Below, piece by piece: positions 1 to 8,869 of a stretch of DNA of 58,834 bases. Both the position numbers and the translations under genes were made by a program. The stretch spans positions 1 through 58,834 of the forward strand of contig JAUWYY010000013.1 in the NCBI GenBank assembly GCA_030615605.1, given 5' to 3'. This stretch comes from a bacterium (GTDB lineage Bacteria > Armatimonadota > Zipacnadia > Zipacnadales > Zipacnadaceae). The first letter of the stretch is position 1; the number at the start of each line of letters is the position of its first letter. The notes under the pieces are model-generated. The model made no database searches and had not been told where the DNA came from. It saw only the letters and a program-made list of their open reading frames with translations.

Positions 1-3000
1 GTCACCGTGTAGGTTCCAGCGGTCAGTCCGCTGATTGAATAGGTTCCAACCGGCCCGGTGGTATCGGTATGCCCATCAGCCGTAATCTCAACGCCGGCCA
101 ACGGAAGGCCCTCGCTGGTGACAGTGCCGGAGATTGAGTAGGTCTTCTGAGTCGCTTCGAAGTCCACACCTGCGGCATCACCGAGAGCGTCATTGACAGT
201 TACATCTTGGCTGGCAGGAGTGAACTCGTACTCAGGGAGCGTAGGTAGCACCGCATAGATACCGAACACCAAGCCTTCTATTGAATACGTGCCGTCCCCA
301 CCAGTGATGGCTGAGTGTCCGTCGGCACTGACTTCGACACCCGGCAATGGCACGCCGCCGCTGGTAACTATGCCGGAGATTGAGAACTCGTTGCTGATGG
401 TCGGCCCGATGTTAAACCCGGAGTCCGGCATGCGGGCGAGCTCGGCACTGTCGGAGGTCAGGAAGAAGTAACGATGTTCGCCCACCCCCAGCGCAGAAGC
501 ATCAATCACGAACTGATACTCTCGCCCGTCGGTGTAGTCAGCGTCGCCTGCATCCACCGGCTCCATGTCCTGGGCGTCGTCGTCCTCGAAGCCGTCAATG
601 TAGACCTTGATGAACTCTGGGGGATTGCCATGCATGCCGCCATAGTCGTCCGCGTCGGTATAGGTAACGCTGTATGTTATGGTCTCGTCCGGAAATGAGA
701 TCTCGGGGCTCACAGATCCCTCGCTCAGTGTGGGCGGCTGGTTGGGGTGAACTGTCGGCCCCAGCTTGCCCAAGCTACCGGTTCCATCATCAGTGAAATA
801 ACTGCTGTCGAGCTGAGCATTCAAGTCGCCGTCATGGGCCCGGAAAGTGTGGGCATAGGCGCTCGGACTAGCCATGGCCAATAGCTTCAACTCGGCATAG
901 TAAAGCTTACCGTCCTTGACGTCGGTGTCGTCGCTGTCTTCCTCCTGGAGATTCATCCAATCATCGAAACTGCCATAGATGCCGCCGCCGGCGGTGTCAC
1001 TGATGCCCATTTGAATGGTTGTCGGGAAGTCACCGTCGGGATCAGTGTATTTCACTCGGAAGCGGTACGTAGCGGCAGCGCTGTGTTCATTCGGGTCAAC
1101 GCTGGGAATAAGGTCGGGCAGCGGATCGGTAGTGATCGGCGAGGTCTCGGGTGCGGATAGTACAGGCTGCTGATTCGCCGGCTCCAGAAGTGGGCCAGGC
1201 AAGAAGCCACCCTCAACACCAAACCGATCGCCCGCTGGCAGGTTGACGTACTCACCGAGCTCCCCCTCGTCTCCATAGAAGCCCCAGCCCCAATGGTCGG
1301 CGAAAGTAAAGGCATAGCGGAAAGTGCGGGGTTCCTGTTCAATAAAGTACTGGTTGAACTCGAAAGTGTACTCGACGCCGGCGGCAAAATCCCCACCGGC
1401 GGGTTGCATCGCCCCGCGGTACACAATAACGTATTCCTCTCCCCCGGCAACGAGCCAGAGAGGGTCATCCTCAGGGTTAGCAAGTCTTATCTTCCATCGA
1501 CTATTGGGTGCGTCGTAATCATTGCCAACGATAGGGAAATACTTCCCACGGGCCGTTTCCAGTGGGCTAACAGTATCTTTGATGATCTTGACATAATAGC
1601 CGACCAGTTGGTCTTCCTGCCAGTGATCTGGAGGGGGAGTTTCATCCCAAATGACTCCAGCACCACCGCCCTCAATCGTTCCCGTCACTCCGGGCGGTTG
1701 TAGCTCCGAGTCTAAGATATCCACATACGCGTACCGGGGCGTATCGCCGTCGGCATCAGTGTAGGTTACGCTATAGGTAAAGACGGTGTCCTCATCGCCA
1801 GTGACCGGTGAAATCGCACCATTTGATAGCTCGGGGCGATGGTTGACCGGTTGTGTTCTTAATTGCAGCTCAGGATGTCCCGAGCCACCGGCCGGACGGC
1901 GCGGGAAATACGTATAGCGTTGACCGTTGAAGGCCTTGACATAGTACTGGTGTTCGCCAGGCGGCAGGCTGGTGGTGCAGGTATACCACACTCCGTCGCG
2001 CTCGTCACTCGGCAGACCTGCGCCAGTAGCTCTGTACATCGCATGATACTGGTCATCTATGTATACGGCTACATACCACGGCTCCACGCCATCCTCGGCA
2101 AAATAGCGGACCCAGAACTCATAGGTCATGCTGTCGGTACCCCGACTATGCCCGCCCCCGCCTCCGTAGTTAGGCATAGGCCAGTACGCGGAGGGCGTGC
2201 CCGAGGCCGTAGCGCCGTGATAAGCACCTGGCTCCCAGGCTGTTGTATCATCCAGCAAGTCGTTGGTGTACCCACCCCGAGACGTAACTGGGAGGACATC
2301 GAAGTGACTACCGCCGTACGGTGACGAGATCCGGGCCACGGAGTAGTCGGTAGGATCACTACCTGCCAGAATGTCATTACCGAGCGTGTACTCTGCGGAC
2401 GGATTCTCGTGATTGTCAGGTGTAGCAGGAGTATCAACGTCGGCCGGGCGATAGTCAGCGGTGGTTTCTGCGTAGTATTTCACAGTCCCGTCAGTTATAC
2501 CAAAATGCTTGGCCTCGAGTCCCCAATCTTCCATGTCAGCGGTGCCAAGGCTGGAGTAGAAGTTGTTATACGCCTGCCCAACAGCCCAACTTTCACCTGA
2601 CGCCGGAACAAAGGGTGGACGCCCGCTGAAGCTTTCTGGGCGTACCGTGTATCTATACCAGACTCCACTGACATAGTCCTCGGGAGTCGCACCAACGGTT
2701 TCGGGGGCCATAAAGTGCGGTGAGAAATGATCAAGAGCGGGAGTCGACTCATGATCTTGAATCCACAAGAGGAGCCCCGTCTTCACACCGGTTTCGGGAA
2801 GATCGCCTTCTGGGTAAGCCAACGGTTTTGTCCATGGATCGCGGACGTAACGGCAAAATGCCCGTGGGGGTAGGCCGCCTGCGTGTTTGTATAGCACCCT
2901 AAACGTGTAGGTTGAGGAGCCCGAGCCGATCCAATAAGAGGTAGGCCCATCATCAGGGGAAATGCTTACGCCGCTAACCGAAAGGGTTGGGTTAACAGTA

Positions 3001-3809
3001 AAAACCACCTTAAACTCCTCATACGGCTCGCCACTCTCGGTAGTATTGTCGTGAGGTGGATCATGGGCATCCTTGGCTTCCACGTACCACTCCCAATCTC
3101 CTCCGCCAAAAGGATTAAGCGGATCACTCTCATTCACTCGGTCCACGGTAGCATAGTACTCTGCTCCAGCCCCTACGCCAGCTACTGGCTCCATGAGCTT
3201 CTTGAGCCAGGCACCGCCCTGTTTGAGGTGCAAGTACAGCTCCACGAACTCATATATGTCAGGATCACTAGACACCAGGTCCGGATCCGATGGCATCGTG
3301 GCGAAAAAAGTGAATGTGGTATTAATAGTGCCGGCTACAATCCCGGTCCCAGTACCTGGTGCAGGGAACATGTGCAGGTTGGTGGGAGGATTCGGCGGGG
3401 TGTTTACGTCGGGGCCATCATAAGGGCCAAAGATTGTTGAATTAGCGTCTACATCGACGAACTGAAAGCGATACTGCCAGAGCCCGACGGTGTCCAGCAT
3501 CGAGGTATAGCTATATTCGAGCCCTCCATCGGTCGGGTCGCCAATAATGTCCGCGGTCATATCGATCCAGTCGCCCCAGTCCCCTCCCGGTGGAAGCAGA
3601 CTGATCTGGGCGGTCGCGGCGGGGTCGGCGGTATCGTCCAGGTAGAGTACCGACCACGTAAACTCGGTGACGTTGGTTTCACCAACATCGGGATCGACGG
3701 CCGGGCTGCCTACATCCACCGCCCACAAAATCAAACCCGTAGCAACTACGACAATTCCGACAAGGATGAGCAACTTCGGCACAGCCCGCCAAGTGGTCAA
3801 CCTGAGCAT
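1..3809 (-). CDS. Very large surface protein with Ig-like and CarboxypepD_reg-like repeats (3' end beyond window)
   Basis: An uninterrupted minus-strand frame starts at an ATG (3807-3809) preceded by GGAGGAAGTGACC, a good ribosome binding site, and is still open at base 1, so at least 1269 residues are encoded. Residues about 10-32 form one hydrophobic segment (signal or membrane anchor) after a short basic start. The rest is acidic, Gly/Asp/Pro/Tyr-rich and built of repeats: several units carry VTYTDADGD-type or KYTDPDGDFP motifs typical of Ig-like or cadherin-like extracellular folds. The last two visible units (ISGIVTSGGVPLPGVEVSA and ISGTVTSEGLPLAGVEITA) match the carboxypeptidase-regulatory-like beta-sandwich. 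Inference: an exported or surface-anchored structural or adhesive protein. No catalytic domain is visible. No function is assigned, and the C-terminal anchoring signal is outside the window. Confidence 0.85.
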   Translation of the reverse strand, partial: MLRLTTWRAVPKLLILVGIVVVATGLILWAVDVGSPAVDPDVGETNVTEFTWSVLYLDDTADPAATAQISLLPPGGDWGDWIDMTADIIGDPTDGGLEYSYTSMLDTVGLWQYRFQFVDVDANSTIFGPYDGPDVNTPPNPPTNLHMFPAPGTGTGIVAGTINTTFTFFATMPSDPDLVSSDPDIYEFVELYLHLKQGGAWLKKLMEPVAGVGAGAEYYATVDRVNESDPLNPFGGGDWEWYVEAKDAHDPPHDNTTESGEPYEEFKVVFTVNPTLSVSGVSISPDDGPTSYWIGSGSSTYTFRVLYKHAGGLPPRAFCRYVRDPWTKPLAYPEGDLPETGVKTGLLLWIQDHESTPALDHFSPHFMAPETVGATPEDYVSGVWYRYTVRPESFSGRPPFVPASGESWAVGQAYNNFYSSLGTADMEDWGLEAKHFGITDGTVKYYAETTADYRPADVDTPATPDNHENPSAEYTLGNDILAGSDPTDYSVARISSPYGGSHFDVLPVTSRGGYTNDLLDDTTAWEPGAYHGATASGTPSAYWPMPNYGGGGGHSRGTDSMTYEFWVRYFAEDGVEPWYVAVYIDDQYHAMYRATGAGLPSDERDGVWYTCTTSLPPGEHQYYVKAFNGQRYTYFPRRPAGGSGHPELQLRTQPVNHRPELSNGAISPVTGDEDTVFTYSVTYTDADGDTPRYAYVDILDSELQPPGVTGTIEGGGAGVIWDETPPPDHWQEDQLVGYYVKIIKDTVSPLETARGKYFPIVGNDYDAPNSRWKIRLANPEDDPLWLVAGGEEYVIVYRGAMQPAGGDFAAGVEYTFEFNQYFIEQEPRTFRYAFTFADHWGWGFYGDEGELGEYVNLPAGDRFGVEGGFLPGPLLEPANQQPVLSAPETSPITTDPLPDLIPSVDPNEHSAAATYRFRVKYTDPDGDFPTTIQMGISDTAGGGIYGSFDDWMNLQEEDSDDTDVKDGKLYYAELKLLAMASPSAYAHTFRAHDGDLNAQLDSSYFTDDGTGSLGKLGPTVHPNQPPTLSEGSVSPEISFPDETITYSVTYTDADDYGGMHGNPPEFIKVYIDGFEDDDAQDMEPVDAGDADYTDGREYQFVIDASALGVGEHRYFFLTSDSAELARMPDSGFNIGPTISNEFSISGIVTSGGVPLPGVEVSADGHSAITGGDGTYSIEGLVFGIYAVLPTLPEYEFTPASQDVTVNDALGDAAGVDFEATQKTYSISGTVTSEGLPLAGVEITADGHTDTTGPVGTYSISGLTAGTYTV

Positions 3810-4034
3810 GGTCACTTCCTCCCTACTGCTGACTCTTCACAGCGTGCGACCTACGTCGAGATGCCTTGTGGGCTTTTACCTCACCAGAAATTCTTGCCTC
3901 TTCTGCTCGCAATCGGACGCGCCAGCAGCACCCACCCCAACCATATCATACCCTCAACTGCCAGCAATGTCAAGCGTACTCGTTATAATGGAACCCCAGA
4001 ACTGGACAACGGAAATGGGGTACCATCAGGTAAT
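3810..4034. other. Gene-free stretch upstream of the surface protein
   Basis: This holds the leader of the minus-strand surface protein gene. At about 3990-4015 there is a GGAACCCCAGAACTGGACAAC sequence that resembles the terminal repeat of IS3-type elements and directly precedes an OrfA start. No other gene is seen. Confidence 0.4.
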
Positions 4035-4094
4035 ATGACCAAGCGAAAGACGTATACGGCGGCCTTCAAGGCCAATGTAGTATTAGAGCTTTTG
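4035..4094 (+). pseudogene. IS3-family OrfA N-terminal remnant
   Basis: The 20 codons from the ATG at 4035 read MTKRKTYTAAFKANVVLELL, the typical beginning of the helix-turn-helix OrfA of IS3-family transposases. Homology stops abruptly at 4094, where a different repeated sequence begins (4093-4139). The rest of OrfA and all of OrfB are absent here. Four C-terminal OrfB scraps of the same family lie elsewhere in the window (12.5, 14.57, 27.4 and 28.5 kb). The fragment cannot be functional. Confidence 0.7.
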
Positions 4095-4139
4095 ACCTTG
4101 CCCCCGCAAACGAGTCCAGGTTTAATGTTAGTATTTGAG
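4093..4139 (-). repeat. 47 bp IS-end-like repeat, copy 1
   Basis: Read on the minus strand, this sequence is nearly identical to 32394-32440 (plus), which lies upstream of an IS1380-type transposase relic, and partly matches 10275-10308 (plus). The shared core is CTGGACTCGTTT followed by a G-rich tract. It interrupts the IS3 OrfA remnant, so it probably marks the end of a decayed IS1380-type insertion. Confidence 0.55.
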
Positions 4140-4176
4140 GAGTCTGGACTAAGAGAGAGTTTCATACAATAACAAT

Positions 4177-4345
4177 GGCAACCGGGAGGAGTTTTGTGGG
4201 TTCGCAGCGAACAATGCCGTGCGTCTCATCAATCGCGCTGTCTGGCGCGGAGACGGCAACATAACATCCGTTCCAGGTGCGTCTATAACCCTGGGAGTTA
4301 TGTACACATCTTGAGCTTTGGTGAGTACATAACTCGGCTTATAGA
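4177..4345 (+). repeat. Left inverted repeat of the recombinase element
   Basis: It matches the reverse complement of 5612-5779. Internally GAGTTATGTAC (4295-4305) and GTACATAACTC (4325-4335) are perfect inverted arms around a 19 bp spacer (4306-4324). They are extended outward by CTATAA (4283-4288) and TTATAG (4339-4344). A second short palindrome, TTCGCAGCGAA, lies at 4201-4211. Confidence 0.8.
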
Positions 4346-4536
4346 CTCACTTTCCGTGGACAAATTGGGGCCGGATGTTCACAAGTAGCCGGAAAAAGCG
4401 GGCCATAACCTCTGTTATCGTGCCTACTTGTGGCAGGCTTGTGAATTCCGGCAGAGAAATGTAACTCCTGAGCGCAGTAAGGTTCGCTTCGTGCTTCTGG
4501 TGCACAGAAAGGATGTGCACATAAGTGCAAAGCATT

Positions 4537-5469
4537 ATGGACACACTCGCTCAGGAATTTCTGCTCTACCTGCAGGCCGAGAGGGGCTGCAGCCGCCTTA
4601 CAGCCACGTCTTACCGCTCCGACCTGACACAATTCTTCACACATTTGCAAGAAATCTACGCGGTGGATGATCCCACGCAGATTACTGTGGAAATGGTGCG
4701 CTCGTGGATTGTGGCCATGTACGAGCGAGGGCTGTGCAGCAACAGTGTGGCTCGTAGGGTCTGTTCGCTGAAGAGCTTCTGGAAGTATCTGTGCGAACGG
4801 GACCTGGCTGCACCAGAGGTCGTAGCGAGAGTCAGCACACCGCGGCGGGAGCAGACGCTTCCTGTCTACCTCAGCAAAGAGTCCTTGCAGAAACTGCTAG
4901 ATGCAACTCTGCAACAGCGCACTGAGTACTGTGCTTTCCGTGACCATGCGATAATGGCCACGTTCATCTACGCGGGCCTGCGGCGCGGTGAGCTTCTCAG
5001 TTTGAAGATTGGCGATGCGGATCTAGGCGCTCGGACACTGCGTGTTGTGCGCGGAAAGGGGAACAAGACGCGCATCATTCCGCTGGTCGAGGAGCTGGGC
5101 CAGGCGATTGCTGATTGGCTGGAGTATCGCCGTACGAAGGGGCACGATTACCTGTTCACCACCAACCGCGGCAACCGCATCTATCCAACCCGCCTGCAAA
5201 TCATCTGGAAGAACACCCTCAACCGGAGTGGCATCAACCGGTCCGGCGTGAGCATGCATACGTTGAGGCATTCTTTCGCGACGCTCCTGCTGCAAACTGG
5301 TAACGCCGATCTGGTCTCCATCCAGCATCTGCTTGGCCACAGCCGACTGGATACGACGGCCATCTACTTGCATGTGGGCGCACAGCAACTGCGTGAGGCA
5401 ATTGCGGCGCATCCCTTGGCCGCCGGCAATGGCGGCCCGGACAGAAGTGGTTCAGTGCAGGAGATTTAG
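4537..5469 (+). CDS. Tyrosine recombinase, XerC/XerD-like
   Basis: The 310 residue protein starts at ATG 4537. A GTG at 4525 with an AAAGGA 11 nt upstream is the alternative start. The N-terminal SAM-like core-binding domain spans about residues 1-90 and the catalytic domain about 110-300. All six expected active-site positions are visible: R149 in AGLRRGE, K174 in RGKGNK, H241 and R244 in HTLRH, H268 in LLGHS and the nucleophile Y277 in TTAIYLH. It therefore looks active. It lies alone between two long inverted repeats, which suggests it acts on the palindromic cores inside them rather than on dif. A perfect 7 bp hairpin at 5558-5578 (CCAACTG/CAGTTGG) follows the stop codon and may end transcription. 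Confidence 0.9.
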   Translation: MDTLAQEFLLYLQAERGCSRLTATSYRSDLTQFFTHLQEIYAVDDPTQITVEMVRSWIVAMYERGLCSNSVARRVCSLKSFWKYLCERDLAAPEVVARVSTPRREQTLPVYLSKESLQKLLDATLQQRTEYCAFRDHAIMATFIYAGLRRGELLSLKIGDADLGARTLRVVRGKGNKTRIIPLVEELGQAIADWLEYRRTKGHDYLFTTNRGNRIYPTRLQIIWKNTLNRSGINRSGVSMHTLRHSFATLLLQTGNADLVSIQHLLGHSRLDTTAIYLHVGAQQLREAIAAHPLAAGNGGPDRSGSVQEI

Positions 5470-5611
5470 TGTTGAGGAGACATGCAAGGGCAGGACCCCC
5501 ACTGGGCAACACACAGTAGACCGACGCAGAGCACGCGAGTGGTATCATATAGCAGGACCAACTGAGCCGTACAGTTGGAAGCAACCTATAGTGGGGTCTG
5601 GTTGGGCGCCA

Positions 5612-5779
5612 GAAGCCTAGTTATCTACTCCCCAAAGCTCAAGATGTGTACATAACCTCCAGGGTTATAGACGCCCCCCTGGAACGGAAGTTATGTTGTG
5701 GTCCTCGCGCCAGACAGCGCGATTGATGACACGTGAGTTACTGTTCGCCGCATGCGCAGGAAACTCCTTGCGGTTTCCC
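5612..5779 (-). repeat. Right inverted repeat of the recombinase element
   Basis: Reverse complement counterpart of 4177-4345. Core arms AGTTATCTAC (5619-5628) and GTACATAACCT (5648-5658) flank the same 19 bp spacer. One arm differs at one or two bases from the left copy, so the two cores are alike but not identical. Confidence 0.8.
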
Positions 5780-5814
5780 AGACTACGCAGATTAGTTCTG
5801 GGATCCCACGGGCT

Positions 5815-6573
5815 TTAGTCTGCTGTAGTCGATGGCTGCTGCAGCTTTGAGTCATTGAGGGCGACAACGGCTACGAAAAAGCTCTCTGCATAGTAGTGGG
5901 CCTTCTTGCGTACATACGCCGGAAGCAATGCGGCCAGCACGAGTGCTCCGAGAGCAACAACCGTGGACACAATGGCCCAGAGAATGACACCGTTGTGCCA
6001 GATATACGCAGACCAGCAACCCACTAGGCTGCTTAAAGCAAAGGTGATCCAGACCGGTCGGAGGCCAGCGAAGTTTCGAGCGAAGCCATAATCAACGTTG
6101 TGAAGCTGCGCACGCTCAGCCTCCGGCGCTTTCCATATGCGACCGCGGAGTCCCTTGATAGCATCGTTGATCGTCGCTTTGAGTTCATCCGGATCTCCTT
6201 CATCAACAGCCTCTTGGATATCGAAGTGGACAAGATTCTTGATGGCTTGATACCAGAGCTGCTGCTGTTGGACAGAGACCGATTTGTCATCGGGGTGAAG
6301 CCATCGGTTTGTTGGCGCATCATGCGGCCAGTCGGGCCATAGTCTTTCCTGCAAGCGGTTGCCGAAACACGATGCAATATGTGAAACAGCAACAGCCACA
6401 ACCGCGGCAAGCCCTACACCTGTAATGAGCAACTTGACCCATTCAAGCAGCGGGGCACCGTAGGTAGTAGCTACGGGTAGCAACGGAAGAACAGAAAGTA
6501 CCGCGGGAAGGAACCTCGCTTTCCTCTCGTAGTGGTCGCTAAGATTGAAGTAATCAGGCCAAGACTTGCTCAT
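5815..6573 (-). CDS. Four-helix membrane protein of the E2-E1-JAB operon
   Basis: 252 residues with two pairs of hydrophobic helices (about residues 22-45, 48-70, 172-192 and 196-218). Between them is a hydrophilic, mostly helical middle of about 100 residues, and there is a short basic N-terminus. No signal peptide and no catalytic motif is seen. The start overlaps the end of the upstream E2-E1-JAB gene by 20 bp, so the two are translationally coupled and probably act together. Four-helix membrane proteins serve as cell-killing effectors in CD-NTase (CBASS) operons, including the S-4TM class. The layout here is similar, but I cannot confirm membership of that family from sequence alone. Inference: a membrane effector or anchor of a defence operon. 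Confidence 0.8.
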   Translation of the reverse strand: MSKSWPDYFNLSDHYERKARFLPAVLSVLPLLPVATTYGAPLLEWVKLLITGVGLAAVVAVAVSHIASCFGNRLQERLWPDWPHDAPTNRWLHPDDKSVSVQQQQLWYQAIKNLVHFDIQEAVDEGDPDELKATINDAIKGLRGRIWKAPEAERAQLHNVDYGFARNFAGLRPVWITFALSSLVGCWSAYIWHNGVILWAIVSTVVALGALVLAALLPAYVRKKAHYYAESFFVAVVALNDSKLQQPSTTAD

Positions 6574-8869
6574 GACTCGATGCCCCTGGTAATAGGTTTT
6601 CCTCTTGCATGATCTCTCCCACGTAGCAGCTTGTGTGACCAGGGTCGCCTACGATCATCATCACCGCGGGTAAGCCATCGGCCTGCATCAACTCTGTCAG
6701 CCATGAGAACACCTCGAGATCATCGGAACTAGCTGCAGTACATGCGCCCTGAGGGTGGGAATGCCACTCTCCAACGTATTCAAGCATTCCGTGCGTTCTT
6801 TCTTCCAGTTCTTCTACCGCGTGGCGCAGTCCCTTGCGGCCACGAATGTACAGCGTCGGCCACTCTTCGCTGTCGGGCGGCGAGGGCAAGGCGTCAACGA
6901 TGTAAAGAATCATTCTCTCTAAATCAAAGGAACCGAGCAGCACTCCGCCAGTTTCATTGGGGAGCTTGTCGTTGCGGAATGCATACAGCTTCTCTAGGAG
7001 TCCTTCGTCCGTTACGACGGTCCAGCTCTGTGCGTGCTGGCGGATTACACCGTTTGGGGCCACATCCACCCGCCGGACATTTCCGTTGTCGTCAGCACGC
7101 CAGATGGCCACAGTTGCGTCCGGAGTAGCAACGGCCTCCCGGATTGATCGTGCGCCGATGGCAGCATGAAGGGCTACCAGATGCTGTGGCAGTGTGCTGG
7201 TGATGTCACGGCACGACTGGCCGTAGCGACTCCTCTGCTCCAAGGGTATGAAGTGTCCCACCAACTCCTCGTTGTTTGCGACAGCCCTGTAGTACTGCAT
7301 CTCAAGAGCATCGAGCGACAGCGTTCGGTTCTTGTCCTCAGCAATCAATACCAAGTCATGCCCTGATGGTGTTAAGAAGAGCGAAATCCGGCGCGCATCG
7401 CTTTCATCAACATCGCATGCAAGTTTCCTTGCGACGGCGATTGAAGTAGACATATCCAAAAGAACATCAGTTTCGCAAAAAGCAGTGGAAACATCCTCGC
7501 TATGCTCGCCAGGCGAAAGCACATCCACTGGTAGGGGGCTGACGAGATCAATGTCACCAATGATCGAATTCGCCACAAACGCGATGGCCTCCGCCTTATT
7601 CCAACCGATGAACCTGCCGTCGAGCTCGTGCCTGGCAACATTATGCGGCATCAGACGCTCGTGATCGATGATCGTCCAAGTTCCAAAGCCGCTGCGAACG
7701 AGGTTCAGCACAGCCTGAGAACCGAGGGCTCCGCCTCCAACCGCGACAATGCGAACGTCATCAGCCGCGGTATTCCCATTGAACCAGACAGCCATCCGTC
7801 GGGTGAGCTCGAACGATACGTTGAGCACGTCGAGGCAGACATTGTCGCCCTTCTTTGAGGTGTCGGGAGGGACAATAAGGCCAGGCTGGTTGCCGTGCAT
7901 GTCCCAAAGCCCGATCCTAATGCCGAGATCACGGATCCGCAGATCGCCAGCGCTTTTCGCATCTCGCATGGCATCTCCAAGAAAGAATGTCCAGGTGTCA
8001 ACGGCCTCGACCTCACCATCGTCTTTCCGTTTCTTAGGAAACCGGATGACGAGAAGGATGCGCGAGTCAAGAACGGCTTTGTTTTCTGTCTGCCAGTGTT
8101 TGAGGCGTTCCCGCAGCTCGGCAAGAATATCGAGTCCCGTCGTCTCAACCAAGGCAGCTAGGTCGGCCAGAGTAGTGGGTCTCCTATGGATTACCCCATG
8201 GGTCTGAGGAGGGCATTGGTGTACGCTGGCAACGACATCCAAAGATCCGTCTTGTGGCGGCTGTAAGTGAGCAATCAGAAAGAGATTCCTATTGTCGGTC
8301 GGTCGAATGCTATTCACGAACAGCTGTTGGGCTGCATCGTCCGCGTCTGGAAAATTGTGTGGAAGCACAATATGACCAACGTGGCCAATTAGAATCGGCT
8401 CCAGGGGCTGGTCCTCCTGGTGAAGTTCTCCTCGTGCAGTGAGGGCCAGCCACTCCCGAATCCGATGGACGAAACGAGCCGAAGTCCACTGGCGGTTGAC
8501 CTCCTCGTAGCGCCTATCGTAAAGACATAGGTTCCGGGGGAATTCTTGAATGTCAAGGTTGAGATGAGGGACCTGCGGGAAATCTTTGCGCAGCGCGTGA
8601 ACGCTTGGGTATATTCTGTCGGCCTCTTGAAATGTTGCAGCAATCCGTTCGGACGGTCGGATTGGATGCCAGCATATCTGGGGCACCTCGACGTCCACGT
8701 CGAAGACGACCGTTTCGGCCTGATTGTTCTTGCGGCATTCGACGAGCTTGGCGAAGTCGATGTTCTCGGCCTCTATTTTGAGTGCAAGGTCTCGCGCCTT
8801 TACAATCAGAAGTTCGTCCGCGCTCACAGGATCACCATTGGCATCACAGAAAGTGATTTCCATTAGCAT
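6554..8869 (-). CDS. E2-E1(ThiF)-JAB triple-domain ubiquitin-like conjugation/deconjugation protein
   Basis: 771 residues with three domains. Residues 1-170 are an E2-like domain: the candidate catalytic Cys is C115 in PRNLCLYD, followed by the W..AR...RI.EWL helix and LH-x4-QPLEP typical of bacterial E2s. Residues about 355-580 are a ThiF/E1 Rossmann domain: GGGALGSQ at 378-385 binds nucleotide, and C553 in QSCRD is a candidate adenylation-transfer Cys. Residues about 620-760 are a JAB/JAMM metalloprotease: E639 in NETGG, then H703-S-H705-P and S714-x2-D717. CBASS type II encodes the same activities as Cap2 (E1-E2) and Cap3 (JAB), and Bil systems encode them separately. Here all are fused. 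The start overlaps the end of the MBL gene (TGCTAATG), so it is the middle gene of a coupled operon. All key residues are present, so it is probably active. Confidence 0.92.
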   Translation of the reverse strand: MLMEITFCDANGDPVSADELLIVKARDLALKIEAENIDFAKLVECRKNNQAETVVFDVDVEVPQICWHPIRPSERIAATFQEADRIYPSVHALRKDFPQVPHLNLDIQEFPRNLCLYDRRYEEVNRQWTSARFVHRIREWLALTARGELHQEDQPLEPILIGHVGHIVLPHNFPDADDAAQQLFVNSIRPTDNRNLFLIAHLQPPQDGSLDVVASVHQCPPQTHGVIHRRPTTLADLAALVETTGLDILAELRERLKHWQTENKAVLDSRILLVIRFPKKRKDDGEVEAVDTWTFFLGDAMRDAKSAGDLRIRDLGIRIGLWDMHGNQPGLIVPPDTSKKGDNVCLDVLNVSFELTRRMAVWFNGNTAADDVRIVAVGGGALGSQAVLNLVRSGFGTWTIIDHERLMPHNVARHELDGRFIGWNKAEAIAFVANSIIGDIDLVSPLPVDVLSPGEHSEDVSTAFCETDVLLDMSTSIAVARKLACDVDESDARRISLFLTPSGHDLVLIAEDKNRTLSLDALEMQYYRAVANNEELVGHFIPLEQRSRYGQSCRDITSTLPQHLVALHAAIGARSIREAVATPDATVAIWRADDNGNVRRVDVAPNGVIRQHAQSWTVVTDEGLLEKLYAFRNDKLPNETGGVLLGSFDLERMILYIVDALPSPPDSEEWPTLYIRGRKGLRHAVEELEERTHGMLEYVGEWHSHPQGACTAASSDDLEVFSWLTELMQADGLPAVMMIVGDPGHTSCYVGEIMQEENLLPGASSHEQVLA

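Larger units (their letters stand above)
4177..5779 (+). mobile_element. Candidate single-gene tyrosine recombinase element with long inverted repeats
   Basis: About 170 bp at 4177-4345 is repeated in inverted orientation at 5612-5779 (most positions match, few indels). The tyrosine recombinase gene at 4537-5469 lies between them. Each repeat contains an inner palindrome whose two arms read GTTATGTAC-like, separated by a conserved 19 bp spacer. This is the general layout of a tyrosine recombinase crossover site, although the spacer is longer than the usual 6-8 bp. No other gene fits in the unit. I know of no named element with this layout. No target-site duplication was recognised. It could be a transposon-like unit or an invertible segment carrying its own recombinase. 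Confidence 0.65.
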
